From: Verrucomicrobiota bacterium
Lineage (GTDB): Bacteria > Verrucomicrobiota > Verrucomicrobiia > Opitutales > UBA953
DNA length: 64,000 nucleotides
Direction: 5' to 3'
Assembly (NCBI GenBank): GCA_030834165.1
Contig: JAURFU010000004.1
Location: 1 to 64,000 of the forward strand
Positions 19,352-29,446 of the stretch are shown one piece after another (positions within the stretch are counted from its first letter, which is position 1; the number at the start of each line of letters is the position of its first letter). The notes below the pieces were generated by a model, which was not told the DNA's origin, ran no database searches, and saw only the letters and a program-made list of their open reading frames with translations. The position numbers and the translations under genes are program-made.

Positions 19352-20326
19352 ATGCGCTGGTTGCTCATCGACGGATTCAACCTGGTCTTCCGCAGTCATT
19401 TCGCGATGGAACGCTCCAATCTGCGCCGGCAATCCGACCAGTTCCCGACCGGCGCGTTGCACGGCTGGATCAAGGCGCTCCTCGACCTCAGGGAAGGCGA
19501 GAAGCCCGACCGCTGCGCCGTCTTCTTCGACCTGGGCGGTTCCGACCGCCATCTGGAAGTCCTGCCGGAATACAAGGCCCAGCGTGACGAGACGCCGGAG
19601 GATATCGTGCTCCAGCTCCCGGAGATCAAGCGCCTCACCAAGCTGCTCGGCTTCCAGGTCTTCGAACGTCGGGGCGTCGAGGCCGACGACCTGATCGCCA
19701 CCGCCGTGCGCATCCTCTCCGCTGCGGGCGATGCCTGCGTGATCGTGAGCGCCGACAAGGATTTCGGCCAGTGCGTCGGCGGTCCCGTCGTGCAGCTCGC
19801 CCCGCCGCCGACCGCCAATCCGGCCCTCGGCTGGCGGCGGCTCGATCCTGCCGCCGTGACCGAGAAGTTCGGGGTCCCGCCGGCGCGCATCGCGGATTAC
19901 CTGGCGCTCGTCGGCGACGCCTCGGACAACATCCCCGGGCTCAAAGGCGTCGGCCCGAAGACCGCCGTGAAGTGGCTGACCGAATACGGCGACCTCGAAG
20001 GTGTGCTCGCCGCGGCGGACGCCCTGCAGCCCGAACGCTTCCGCGAGCAGGTCAGGGCCGAGGCCGAGCGCATCCGCGGCAACCTCCGTCTCGTCACCTT
20101 CCGCACCGACTTCGAGTTCGAACCCGGCGTGCCCGTCCCGGAGGATGTCGCGGGCGTCGAAGCGTTCCTCTCCGGGATGGAGATGCACTCCACCTTGCGC
20201 CGTTACCAGGCGAAGCACGGGCGCGGGCCGGGCGAGCCTTCCTCCGCGGAGGCCCCGTCTTCCGCGCCGAAGACGAAGTCCAGGGAGAAGCCTGCGGCGG
20301 ACGCGCAGCAGGGCGAATTATTCTAA
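19352..20326 (+). CDS. Stand-alone 5'-3' exonuclease (Pol I N-terminal/FEN-like, PIN + H3TH)
   Basis: 324 aa; VEADDLIATAVRIL, VSADKDFGQCV, YLALVGDASDNIPGLKGVGPKTAVKWL. Confidence 0.92.
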   Translation: MRWLLIDGFNLVFRSHFAMERSNLRRQSDQFPTGALHGWIKALLDLREGEKPDRCAVFFDLGGSDRHLEVLPEYKAQRDETPEDIVLQLPEIKRLTKLLGFQVFERRGVEADDLIATAVRILSAAGDACVIVSADKDFGQCVGGPVVQLAPPPTANPALGWRRLDPAAVTEKFGVPPARIADYLALVGDASDNIPGLKGVGPKTAVKWLTEYGDLEGVLAAADALQPERFREQVRAEAERIRGNLRLVTFRTDFEFEPGVPVPEDVAGVEAFLSGMEMHSTLRRYQAKHGRGPGEPSSAEAPSSAPKTKSREKPAADAQQGELF

Positions 20327-20331
20327 GCAAC

Positions 20332-20358
20332 AAAAAGGCCCGCCGTGAAGGGCGGGCC
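20332..20358 (-). terminator. Intrinsic terminator between convergent genes
   Basis: AAAAA GGCCCGCC-gtgaag-GGCGGGCC. Confidence 0.8.
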
Positions 20359-20381
20359 TGATCGGGGAGCGGAGCCCAGGC

Positions 20382-21221
20382 TCAGTTCTTCTTGTCGGCC
20401 TTCTTCTCGATCTTCGGCGCCTCGGCGGGGGTGGCCGGGGCGGCGGCCGCCTGCTGCTGGGCGGCGGCGACGACCTGGTTCACTTCTTCCTGGTTGAGCA
20501 GGATGACGAACTTGGACTCGAGCACTTCGACTTCGTAGTTGTGGGTGATGGAGTAGCCGACGCTTTCGGCCATCTCCTTGTTGCCCTTCTCGAGGAGTTC
20601 GCGGGTCTGGTCGAGCTGGGTCTGGATGCGGGCCTTTTCTTCATCCTTCTCGGCGCGCTTGAGGAGCTCGGTCAGCTGGAGGAAGGCGTCACGACGGGCC
20701 TGCAGGACCTTGACGAACTGGTCGAACTGGACGACCAGCGGGAAGCCGCGGATCTCCGCCGTCTGGAGCAGGCGACGTTCGCCGCGGATGATGACCTGCT
20801 CTTCCTTGAAGTTCTTGTCGGCGCGCGCCTTGGTGAGCTCTTCTTCCGAGACAACGGCGAGGAGGCGGAGGCCGGTGTTGACGAAGGTCGACTGGCGGTT
20901 GGCGATGGCCGGGATGTTGAAGCCCCAGACCTTGGCGAAGACGGTGTCCTTCTCGTTGAAGTCCTTGAGTTCGGCTTCGGCGACCTTGGTGAGGGCGTCG
21001 CGCTCGACGGTGGTGAGGGCGGTCTGGATGCGCTGCTGCAGCTGCTGCAGGCGGCCGAAGTGCTGGCCCAGCGTCTGGAGTTCCTGCTGGAAGCGGGCGA
21101 GCGAAGCCTGGTTGGAGATCGTCAGGACGACGCGGGCCAGATTCTGGCCGAGGGGAAGGATTTCGATGGCCGGTCCCTTGGGGGCTTCGGCCGGGGCGGC
21201 GGGGGCTTCGGTGGTGGACAT
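20382..21221 (-). CDS. Hypothetical coiled-coil-rich protein, paralog of 21256..22083
   Basis: 279 aa; co-aligns with neighbour (FQQELQTLGQ...LQQRIQTALTT vs FQNNIQVLAK...LQVFLENALTT). Confidence 0.65.
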   Translation of the reverse strand: MSTTEAPAAPAEAPKGPAIEILPLGQNLARVVLTISNQASLARFQQELQTLGQHFGRLQQLQQRIQTALTTVERDALTKVAEAELKDFNEKDTVFAKVWGFNIPAIANRQSTFVNTGLRLLAVVSEEELTKARADKNFKEEQVIIRGERRLLQTAEIRGFPLVVQFDQFVKVLQARRDAFLQLTELLKRAEKDEEKARIQTQLDQTRELLEKGNKEMAESVGYSITHNYEVEVLESKFVILLNQEEVNQVVAAAQQQAAAAPATPAEAPKIEKKADKKN

Positions 21222-21255
21222 AATGGGTCGGGGTTAGGGTTTAGGGGTAAGGGGA

Positions 21256-22083
21256 TTACTTCTTGTCGCCGGAGGTGATGGCCTTGGCTTCGATGGCCTT
21301 CTTTTCGTCTTCGGTGATCTGGATCGAGAGTTTGGCTTCGGCGGGCAGGGTGATGGCCTCGGCGTTGAAATCAAAGCCGCGGGTCTTCTTGAACTCTTCG
21401 AGGTTCTTGGAAAGGTCGTCCTGGAGGTCCTTGATGGCTTTCTCGACCTTGGCCTTGTCGTCGTCCTTGGTCAGGCGCGGCTGGAGGTCGACGAGCTGTT
21501 GCAGCTGGGATTTGGCGTCGGTGATGCGCTTGAGCGCCAGACCGAAGGTCTCGACTTCCGCTTGGCCGGAGACCGTGTTGCGGACCTGGAACTTTTTGTC
21601 GCCGAGGCTCAGGATGGAGTCGGACTTGAAGTCCTTGGAGCTGGTCAGCTTGGTGAACTCTTCGTTCGACAGGGGCGTGGCGATGATGGCCTTGGTGAAG
21701 ACGAGCTGGTAGGGTCGGTCGATGCTGAAGCCGCCGTAGAGCTTGCCCATGGATTCGTTGTCACCCTTGAGCTTGGCCTGCTTGGCGGCGATTTCATGGC
21801 CGCGGGCCTCCTTTTCAGGGGTCGTCAGGGCGTTCTCCAAGAAGACCTGGAGGCGCTTCAGTTCTTCGACCTGCTTGGCGAGGACTTGGATGTTATTCTG
21901 GAAGGTCAGGCAGTCGGAGATGCTCCGCCCCACCCAGACGTCCGCGAAATAGGTCTTGGGCGCGCTCTGGGTGCTGCCGGTCAGCTTTATCTCGGGGGCG
22001 GCGGCCTTGGGGCTAGCAGGCTTGGCATCCTGGGCATGCAGGGAGACGCAGAAAGCGGCCAAGAGGATCGAGAACTTGTTCAT
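21256..22083 (-). CDS. Hypothetical exported protein, paralog of 20382..21221
   Basis: 275 aa; signal peptide MNKFSILLAAFCVSLHAQ. Confidence 0.7.
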   Translation of the reverse strand: MNKFSILLAAFCVSLHAQDAKPASPKAAAPEIKLTGSTQSAPKTYFADVWVGRSISDCLTFQNNIQVLAKQVEELKRLQVFLENALTTPEKEARGHEIAAKQAKLKGDNESMGKLYGGFSIDRPYQLVFTKAIIATPLSNEEFTKLTSSKDFKSDSILSLGDKKFQVRNTVSGQAEVETFGLALKRITDAKSQLQQLVDLQPRLTKDDDKAKVEKAIKDLQDDLSKNLEEFKKTRGFDFNAEAITLPAEAKLSIQITEDEKKAIEAKAITSGDKK

Positions 22084-22153
22084 GGGTTTGGGGAAGGAAG
22101 TTTCAACATACGGAACAACGTCCTTTGGACTACCCTAAAATAGGGTCATAGCC

Positions 22154-22972
22154 TTATTTTTTCGGCGGCAGCAGGGAACGGTCGATGATTTTGACTAAAT
22201 CAACCATTTGAGCCTCTTTTTGAAGCGCTTCATCCGCGAGGACTGCCCGGACTTTCGGGTGGTCAATGAATCCACTTAAATCATTGTTATTCAACAACTC
22301 ACGAACTTTTTTATCTTCCCAGGCTTGGTAGACGGTGGGGTGGGCGGCCAAGGCCCTGATTTCGGGTTGGCCCATGAGCCTACGCCGAGCTTCCGGATCC
22401 GCCATGAGTCGCCGGGTCTGCCGTATCAAGGTTCGCTGTTCATCAGGAATCGGCGACCAGTCTTTGAGGCCATGGGTCAGCGGCGTCGCGGCCAGCTCGT
22501 CCCGGAGTTCCACGGTCCAGTGCTTGGTCGGGCTGTCCGGCCGGGCGAGCAGGTCGTACATCGACGCCACCGAGGCTAGGATGCCGATGATCAGGAGGAA
22601 GTAGAGGGCGCCCGTCCAGCACCCCACCAGCGCTCCTATGACCGGACTTTCGGTTTCGTCCTGACCTTCGGGCAGCCGGCCCATCCGCCAGAGCAGGGCA
22701 TAGCACAGGAGCCCGCTCAAGCAGGTCAGCGCCACGACGCCGGTGGCGCCGCGGAGCATCCAGGGGTAGGCGGTGCCTTGGAGCAGGGCGTGACCAAGTT
22801 CCCCGCCGAAGAGCCAGCCGCAGAGCTGACCCACCGTCAGCGCGGCCGGCCCGGCCAGCTGCCGGAGCGGACCGCGATGATACCCGCGCCAGGCCCCGCG
22901 GACCATGAGCGCGGCCAGGATCGCGGCCGCGATCCAAAGCGTCGGCGAAAAGGCGGAAAGTTCGTTCGTCAT
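22154..22972 (-). CDS. CvpA family-like membrane protein
   Basis: 272 aa; start trimmed to ATG 22972, overlapping the upstream gene's TGA (ATGA); four TM segments with R-GYHRG. Confidence 0.6.
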   Translation of the reverse strand: MTNELSAFSPTLWIAAAILAALMVRGAWRGYHRGPLRQLAGPAALTVGQLCGWLFGGELGHALLQGTAYPWMLRGATGVVALTCLSGLLCYALLWRMGRLPEGQDETESPVIGALVGCWTGALYFLLIIGILASVASMYDLLARPDSPTKHWTVELRDELAATPLTHGLKDWSPIPDEQRTLIRQTRRLMADPEARRRLMGQPEIRALAAHPTVYQAWEDKKVRELLNNNDLSGFIDHPKVRAVLADEALQKEAQMVDLVKIIDRSLLPPKK

Positions 22973-24078
22973 CAGCGTTCGCCGAGCACTTTGCGGATGG
23001 CGGGCTCGCGGGCTTCGATGCTCTCCGCGAGCTTGAACTGCACGAGCGCGCGGCGGAGGTTGTGGCCCGGATAGCGGACCTTGAAGTAGACGTCCCCCGC
23101 GAGGTGGTCGGCGAGGAAGCGCAGGCCGAGTTCGAGCGGTATCAGGTGGATGCAGTCGAACAGGTGACGGTGGTCGGCCGGGCTCAGGAAATCCTGCGCA
23201 TGGGCCTGATAACCGCGGTGAAACATGGTGAAAAGATCGAGGTCGAAGACCACGGAACCCAGTTCCGGCGCGTCTTCGCCGGCCGGATTGCACACCGAGC
23301 GGGTGGCGTCGCCGATGTCGTAATGCACCAGGCCGGGCTGCACGGTGTCGAGGTCGACGATGCAGGTGCCGCGGCCGGTGGCCTCGTCGATCATGATGTT
23401 GCCGACCTTGGGGTCGCCGTGCGTCGTGCGCAGGGCGAGGTCGCCGCGGGCGCGCGCTTCTTCGAGCACCGCGCAGCGTGCGCGCCGCGCCTCGACGAAA
23501 CGTACGGCCCGCTTGGCTTCGACCGACGCGTGGAGGCGTTCCTGTCCGCCCGGCGACGCCAGGGCGGCGTCCATCTTCGCGAGGTAGCCCGGCGTGACAT
23601 GGAAGCCGGGCAGGGCGTAGCCGAGCTTCTCCGCGGGGAGGTCGCTGACCATGCGGTGGAAGTGTCCGAGCACGATGCCCGCCTCGTGCGCGTGCTCCGG
23701 GTTGCGCACCTTCTCGTAGGCCTGCGCGCTGGCGATCTGCGAGATCGCGCGCCAGAGGTCGCCGTCGGCGTCCGTCACCCAGTCTTCGCCCGTCTTGGTC
23801 TGGATGATCTTCGGGAGCTGCCAGATGCGGTCCGCGCCCTCGGCTTCGGCCTCGAGCTTGGCGTGGCAATGGTCGGTCAGCACGCGCATGTTCTGCATGA
23901 TCACCTCGGGCTGCGGGAAGACGGCCTTGCGGATGCGCTGCACGATGAAGCGCTGCTCCGAGAAGGTCGTCCGGAAGATCGCGAGGTACGTGTCGTTGAC
24001 GTTGCCGGAGCCATAGGGCTCGACGGTCACGAGCCTTCCTTGGACGTCGAACTGGCGGGCGATCAGGGCGGCTCGCAT
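22972..24078 (-). CDS. Phosphotransferase (APH/choline kinase fold; N-acetylhexosamine kinase-like)
   Basis: 368 aa; VQRIRKAVFPQPEVIMQN, THGDPKVGNIMID (Brenner-type motif), CIVDLDTVQPGL. Confidence 0.8.
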   Translation of the reverse strand: MRAALIARQFDVQGRLVTVEPYGSGNVNDTYLAIFRTTFSEQRFIVQRIRKAVFPQPEVIMQNMRVLTDHCHAKLEAEAEGADRIWQLPKIIQTKTGEDWVTDADGDLWRAISQIASAQAYEKVRNPEHAHEAGIVLGHFHRMVSDLPAEKLGYALPGFHVTPGYLAKMDAALASPGGQERLHASVEAKRAVRFVEARRARCAVLEEARARGDLALRTTHGDPKVGNIMIDEATGRGTCIVDLDTVQPGLVHYDIGDATRSVCNPAGEDAPELGSVVFDLDLFTMFHRGYQAHAQDFLSPADHRHLFDCIHLIPLELGLRFLADHLAGDVYFKVRYPGHNLRRALVQFKLAESIEAREPAIRKVLGER

Positions 24079-24187
24079 GGGCTGGAGGCACCTTTGCCTT
24101 ATTTTTCATGGCTGGCGAGGGCATTTCCCCCTCCGCCAAGGCTTGATTTCCGCTTCGGGCCGCCCATGTTCTTCTTTCCTCTGCGCC

Positions 24188-24263
24188 GCCACCTTAGCTC
24201 AGCTGGTAGAGCATCTCATTCGTAATGAGAATGTCGCCGGTTCAAATCCGGCAGGTGGCTCCA
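24188..24263 (+). tRNA. tRNA-Thr (anticodon CGT), CCA encoded
   Basis: Acceptor GCCACCT/AGGTGGC, anticodon stem TCTCA-TTCGTAA-TGAGA, T-arm GGTTCAAATCC, terminal CCA. Confidence 0.95.
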
Positions 24264-24327
24264 GCGCAGGGGGCACTTTCTGCCCGGCCGGTTTGCCTGC
24301 CGGGCTTTTCCTCCCACCCTTCGCGTC

Positions 24328-25287
<960 letters not shown>

Positions 25288-25337
25288 TCGGCTGACGGCT
25301 TGCCTGCTCGGGGTGGCCGTCTTACGGTCGCTTTCAC

Positions 25338-25415
25338 GAGGGGGTAGCTCAGTTGGATCAGAGCGGCAGCCTTCTAAGCTGCGGGTCGCGGGTTCGATCC
25401 CCGCCCTCCTCACCA
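25338..25415 (+). tRNA. tRNA-Arg (anticodon TCT), CCA encoded
   Basis: Acceptor GAGGGGG/CCTCCTC, anticodon stem GCAGC-CTTCTAA-GCTGC, T-arm CGGGTTCGATCCCCG, terminal CCA. Confidence 0.94.
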
Positions 25416-25428
25416 CTTTCCCGCCGTC

Positions 25429-26271
25429 ATGTCCGACCCTCCCTATCATCTCGCCGAGCGAGGGGTAGGCGTCGGCGTCCTGAGCGCGCAGGAAGTCGCC
25501 GCCGGCCTCGCCACCGGCCGTCTTGCCGCGACGACGCTTTCGTGGCGCGAAGGCGAGGCCGCCTGGGTGACGCTGGCGATGCGTCCCGAATTCGTGGCCG
25601 CGGTCGGCGCCTTCCGCACGCTCGTGCCTCCGCCGGCGCTCGCTTTCGAGGCGTCGGTGAAAGCATGGCCCGGTTGGTCGGCTTGGGCGCAGACGATGCG
25701 CGCTATCTGGCGCGCACCTCGCAGCGCGCTCCGCTCTCCGGCTGAAACCGCCGTCCGTGGTCGCTCCGTCGCGTGGTTGCTCGTCGCCGCTTTCCTGGTC
25801 GCCCCGTTCCTTTACGCGCAGCTGGCTTATACGGGTGGAGTGGCGTCCGAAATCCTTCTCTGGTCCGCCTCGGATAATCCAGTGGTTCCGCCCGCCAGGC
25901 TGGACCTCGGACGTTTCGCCACGTTCCTCGTGGGGTTCCCTCTCGCCATGCCCGCCGCGGCCTTCGGCGGCGCATGCCTCATGCATGCCGTGCTCGTCAT
26001 GTTCGGCGGAGGCAAGGCGGGCCTGCGGGTGACCTTCCGGGTCGTGGCCTACGTGGTCGGCGCGATGCTCATGCCTGCGATCCTCCCTTGCGGGTGGATG
26101 CTCGCCCCTCTGCTGACCTTCGCCTACTTGTCGTTGGCTCTTCCGACGGCCCACCGCGAGGCCGCTTGGATGTCCGTCCTGGCCTTGGCGGTCGCGGGCT
26201 TCGGGGCTGGTTGCGTGGCCGTGGCCTTCATGGCCCTGGCCGTCTGGCCCTTCTTCCGGCCGATGGGCTGA
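25429..26271 (+). CDS. GYF_2 (DUF4339)-like domain membrane protein, copy 1
   Basis: 280 aa; N-terminal VLSAQEVAAGLATGRLAATTLSWREGEAAWVTL plus several TM helices. Confidence 0.7.
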   Translation: MSDPPYHLAERGVGVGVLSAQEVAAGLATGRLAATTLSWREGEAAWVTLAMRPEFVAAVGAFRTLVPPPALAFEASVKAWPGWSAWAQTMRAIWRAPRSALRSPAETAVRGRSVAWLLVAAFLVAPFLYAQLAYTGGVASEILLWSASDNPVVPPARLDLGRFATFLVGFPLAMPAAAFGGACLMHAVLVMFGGGKAGLRVTFRVVAYVVGAMLMPAILPCGWMLAPLLTFAYLSLALPTAHREAAWMSVLALAVAGFGAGCVAVAFMALAVWPFFRPMG

Positions 26272-26318
26272 GCGGGCCTAGGCTTGCGAGGGCCTCGGTC
26301 ACGCCTATCAAAAAGGAC

Positions 26319-27167
26319 ATGCAGATCCACGTCGCTCGTCAGCAACAGCAGCTCGGGGTCTTCGCCCCGGAGGAGATCCTGGCCGGGCTTTCCTCCGGAC
26401 GCTTCCATGCCACCGACCTCGCCTGGCGCGAGGGGATGTCCGCTTGGACGCCGCTCGGCGACTGGCCTGAGTTCCGTGGCGCGGGCGCGCCGCCTTCGCC
26501 TTCCGGTCAGGCTCAACCTGCGGACGCACCCGCCATGCCCTCCTGGGAGCGTGGCGCCTCGTTGGCGAACTTCGTCGCGACGATCAAGGAAGTCGCGCTC
26601 GATCCGGTCCGGACGTTCGCGAACTTGCGCGAGGGCGGTTACGCCCGCCCGATCTCCTTCACCTATTGGTCGCTGCTCCCGGCCTGGCTTTGCGGCAGCC
26701 TGCTTTACGGCGCGCTCTTCGGCATCATGGCGGCGGGTGCGGCCAACCTGCCCGGCGGCGACAACGATCCTTTCGCGGCTTGGATCGCCGGCGTCGGTCC
26801 GCTTGTCGCGGCCTTGGCGATCTCCGCCGGCCTGGCGGTCATCTTCCTCTTCGTGCCGCTCTTCAATTTCGTCGGCGCCGCGGTCACGCACCTGCTCCTG
26901 CTGCCTTGGGGCCCCTCCGGAGGCTTCGCGCAGACCTATCGGGCCAACGCCTATGCCTATGGCGCCTTCATGCCGTTCGCCTTCGTGCCCTGCCTCAACT
27001 ACGTGGCGATGCCCTGGCAGCTCGTCGCGGCCATCATCGCGCACGCGCAGGTGCACCGCATCGCCTGGTGGAAGGTCGGGATCTCCCTCGTCGTGATTCC
27101 CTGCCTCTGCGCCTGCGGCATCTACGCGATGCTGTTCGCGGCGATCGCCAAAGGTTTCGCCGGCTGA
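26319..27167 (+). CDS. GYF_2 (DUF4339)-like domain membrane protein, copy 2
   Basis: LGVFAPEEILAGLSSGRFHATDLAWREGMSAWTPLGDWPEF plus TM domain; start trimmed to ATG 26319. Confidence 0.75.
   Translation: MQIHVARQQQQLGVFAPEEILAGLSSGRFHATDLAWREGMSAWTPLGDWPEFRGAGAPPSPSGQAQPADAPAMPSWERGASLANFVATIKEVALDPVRTFANLREGGYARPISFTYWSLLPAWLCGSLLYGALFGIMAAGAANLPGGDNDPFAAWIAGVGPLVAALAISAGLAVIFLFVPLFNFVGAAVTHLLLLPWGPSGGFAQTYRANAYAYGAFMPFAFVPCLNYVAMPWQLVAAIIAHAQVHRIAWWKVGISLVVIPCLCACGIYAMLFAAIAKGFAG
26382..26453 (+). repeat. 72-nt direct repeat, copy A (partner 27238..27309)
   Basis: One mismatch over 72 nt against copy B when aligned by eye. Confidence 0.9.
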
Positions 27168-27174
27168 CCCTTTT

Positions 27175-28071
27175 ATGCAGATCCATATCGCCCGCAATTC
27201 CGTCCAGCTCGGTGTCTTCGCTTCCGAAGACGTCGTTGCCGGGCTTTCCTCCGGACGCTTCCATGCCATCGACCTCGCCTGGCGCGAGGGGATGTCCGCT
27301 TGGACGCCGTTGGGCGACTGGCCGGAGTTCCGCGGCGCCGGCGCCCCGTCGTCGCCGGGCGTCTCCGTCGCGGCGCCGCCGGTGGCCTCATCCGTGCCCT
27401 GGGAACAGGGCAAGTCGCCCGGTTCTTTCTTCGCGACGATCAAGATGGCGGTCGCGCATCCGTCCGCGCTCGCTTCCGGACGCTTCTCCTTCGGGGACTG
27501 GCTTACCTTCTGCTACGTTGGCGTGCTGTTTTCCCTGCCGTTCCAGTTGTTCGCCCTGCTGGCTTTCGGCGACAAGAACACCCAGGTCGGTGAGGCCCTC
27601 CTGAGCCTGGATATCCCCCAGCTGCGCGCCTTCGCCGAGCAGATGACGCAGGCTAAGCCCCCGCCCGTCGCCTTCACGCTCATCGGCGCCGTCATCGGGC
27701 TCGCCTTCGCTCCGCTCAGCTACGCTTTCATGGGCGTGCTGCATTGGCTGGGCCAGCGTGTCTTCCGTTACCCGGTCGCGCTCGAACGCACGGTCTCGGC
27801 CTCCGTCCTGGCGACGGCGGCGCTGATCGTCCTGACGGCTCCGCTGCAGCTCCTCGGCTTCAGCTTCGTCACGCAGATGGTCGTCAGCTTCGTGCTCCTC
27901 ATCCCCGTCTGCGTCGTCTATTACCGCGCCCTCGGCGCCGCCACCGGCATCGCTCCGTGGGCCCAGTTCGGCATCTCCTGCTTCGTGTGGTTCGTGCTGT
28001 GCGGTTGCTGTTGTTTCCTGCCGGCCATGGTGCTCGCGGGGCTTCGGCCGCTTAATGCCTCCGCCGGCTGA
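27175..28071 (+). CDS. GYF_2 (DUF4339)-like domain membrane protein, copy 3
   Basis: LGVFASEDVVAGLSSGRFHAIDLAWREGMSAWTPLGDWPEF plus TM domain. Confidence 0.78.
   Translation: MQIHIARNSVQLGVFASEDVVAGLSSGRFHAIDLAWREGMSAWTPLGDWPEFRGAGAPSSPGVSVAAPPVASSVPWEQGKSPGSFFATIKMAVAHPSALASGRFSFGDWLTFCYVGVLFSLPFQLFALLAFGDKNTQVGEALLSLDIPQLRAFAEQMTQAKPPPVAFTLIGAVIGLAFAPLSYAFMGVLHWLGQRVFRYPVALERTVSASVLATAALIVLTAPLQLLGFSFVTQMVVSFVLLIPVCVVYYRALGAATGIAPWAQFGISCFVWFVLCGCCCFLPAMVLAGLRPLNASAG
27238..27309 (+). repeat. 72-nt direct repeat, copy B (partner 26382..26453)
   Basis: gccgggctttcctccggacgcttccatgcca[c/t]cgacctcgcctggcgcgaggggatgtccgcttggacgccg. Confidence 0.9.
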
Positions 28072-28074
28072 TCC

Positions 28075-28497
28075 GTGCTCCGGGCGATCCGCAGACCAGC
28101 CTATCCGGGGGAGCTCAATCACGAGCTCGTCTGGCCGGCTGCTTTCTTGTCCGGCGCGGTCTTCGCCTGGGTTTGGTTCCTGTCCGGGCTGCAGTTGCCG
28201 CAGTGCGTGTTCATCCGTCTGACCGGGCTGCCCTGCCTGGGCTGCGGAGGCACGCGCTGCGCCCGGAATCTGGTGAACTTCGATTTCGCCCAGGCCTTCC
28301 TCTATCACCCCGTCTTCTTCCTCGTCGTCCTGCTGGCGGCCCTCTGGACGGCCTACGCGGCGGTCTTCTGGATCCGCCGGGACACGCTGCGGCTCCGTTT
28401 CCACGTCGAGCCCGCGCAAGCGAAACGTGTCCGCGTGGGATTCGTCCTCCTGCTCGCGGCGCACTGGGCCTGGCAGTGCTATTACCTGACGCGCTGA
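28075..28497 (+). CDS. DUF2752 domain-containing membrane protein
   Basis: 140 aa; LTGLPCLGCGGTRCARNLVNFDFAQAFLYHP. Confidence 0.8.
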   Translation: MLRAIRRPAYPGELNHELVWPAAFLSGAVFAWVWFLSGLQLPQCVFIRLTGLPCLGCGGTRCARNLVNFDFAQAFLYHPVFFLVVLLAALWTAYAAVFWIRRDTLRLRFHVEPAQAKRVRVGFVLLLAAHWAWQCYYLTR

Positions 28498-28498
28498 C

Positions 28499-29446
28499 AT
28501 GATCCGGAACCTGCTCCGTTTCCTCGGCTGGGTGTGCCTGCTCGTCCTGCTCGTCTCGGGCGTCCTCGCGTTGGTCTATCTCCTCTCGGAGCGCGCCCAG
28601 AAGGTGGCCATCGAGCAGCGCGTGCTCGACGCGGTGGACGCCGTCCGCGAAGACGGCACGACCCCGCGTAGCGTCGTCGACGCCTTGGACCGGCTCGCCG
28701 ACCAGACCGTCGCGGTGCGCGGCGACGTCGTGCTGGCGCCGCCTCCCGAACCGTCGGCGACGGCGCCTTACGGCGAGCCCGCCGATCGCTGCGGCCTGAA
28801 GCGCCTCGTGAACCGCGGCTACTCCGTCGGCTACGACGACGCCCTGCCGGCGCCGCGTTGGTCTTCCTACCGCGTCTTTCCTTGCAAGGACGTCCAACTC
28901 GAGCGTCCGTCGTCCTTCAGGTCCGATCCGCGGACCTCGGCGCGCGTGACGACTTCGGAATACGTCCGCTCCGGCTACGACCGCGGTCACCTCGCGCCGA
29001 ACTACGCGATTTCGGTCTGCTACGGCGAGGAGGCCCAGAAGGAGACCTTCCTGCTCAGCAACATCGTCCCGCAGCTGCACGCGCTCAACGCCGGCCTCTG
29101 GAAGGACATGGAGCAGCGCATCATGAAACGCTACGTCGGGCGCTACGGCACCGTCTGGGTGCAGGTCGGCCCCGTGTTCGCTTCGCCGTCGACGCAGAAA
29201 GTCGGCCGGATCCCCGTGCCGGTCTCCTTCTGGATGGTGATCTCGGATTACGACGAAGCCGTCGGGGGCGTGCGCGCGATCGCCTACCTCGTCCCGCACG
29301 AGGAGAAGTGGCGCGACGCCGAGCTCACGCGCTATGTCGTCAGCATCCGCCGCCTCGAGGAGCTCACCGGGCTCGATTTCTTCCCGCAGCTGCCGCGGCC
29401 GACGCAGGACCGGCTCGAATCAACGCCTGCGCCGCGCGCCTGGTGA
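28499..29446 (+). CDS. Membrane-anchored DNA/RNA non-specific endonuclease (NUC1 family)
   Basis: 315 aa; N-terminal TM; SGYDRGHLAPNYAI (DRGH motif), LLSNIVPQLHALNAGLWKDME. Confidence 0.88.
   Translation: MIRNLLRFLGWVCLLVLLVSGVLALVYLLSERAQKVAIEQRVLDAVDAVREDGTTPRSVVDALDRLADQTVAVRGDVVLAPPPEPSATAPYGEPADRCGLKRLVNRGYSVGYDDALPAPRWSSYRVFPCKDVQLERPSSFRSDPRTSARVTTSEYVRSGYDRGHLAPNYAISVCYGEEAQKETFLLSNIVPQLHALNAGLWKDMEQRIMKRYVGRYGTVWVQVGPVFASPSTQKVGRIPVPVSFWMVISDYDEAVGGVRAIAYLVPHEEKWRDAELTRYVVSIRRLEELTGLDFFPQLPRPTQDRLESTPAPRAW

Noticed and set aside
22973-24139. Upstream part of the 661-aa ORF 22154..24139 as a fusion to CvpA
   Set aside because: That stretch is an out-of-frame reading of the APH-type kinase gene; the real CvpA-like start is ATG at 22972, coupled to the kinase stop.
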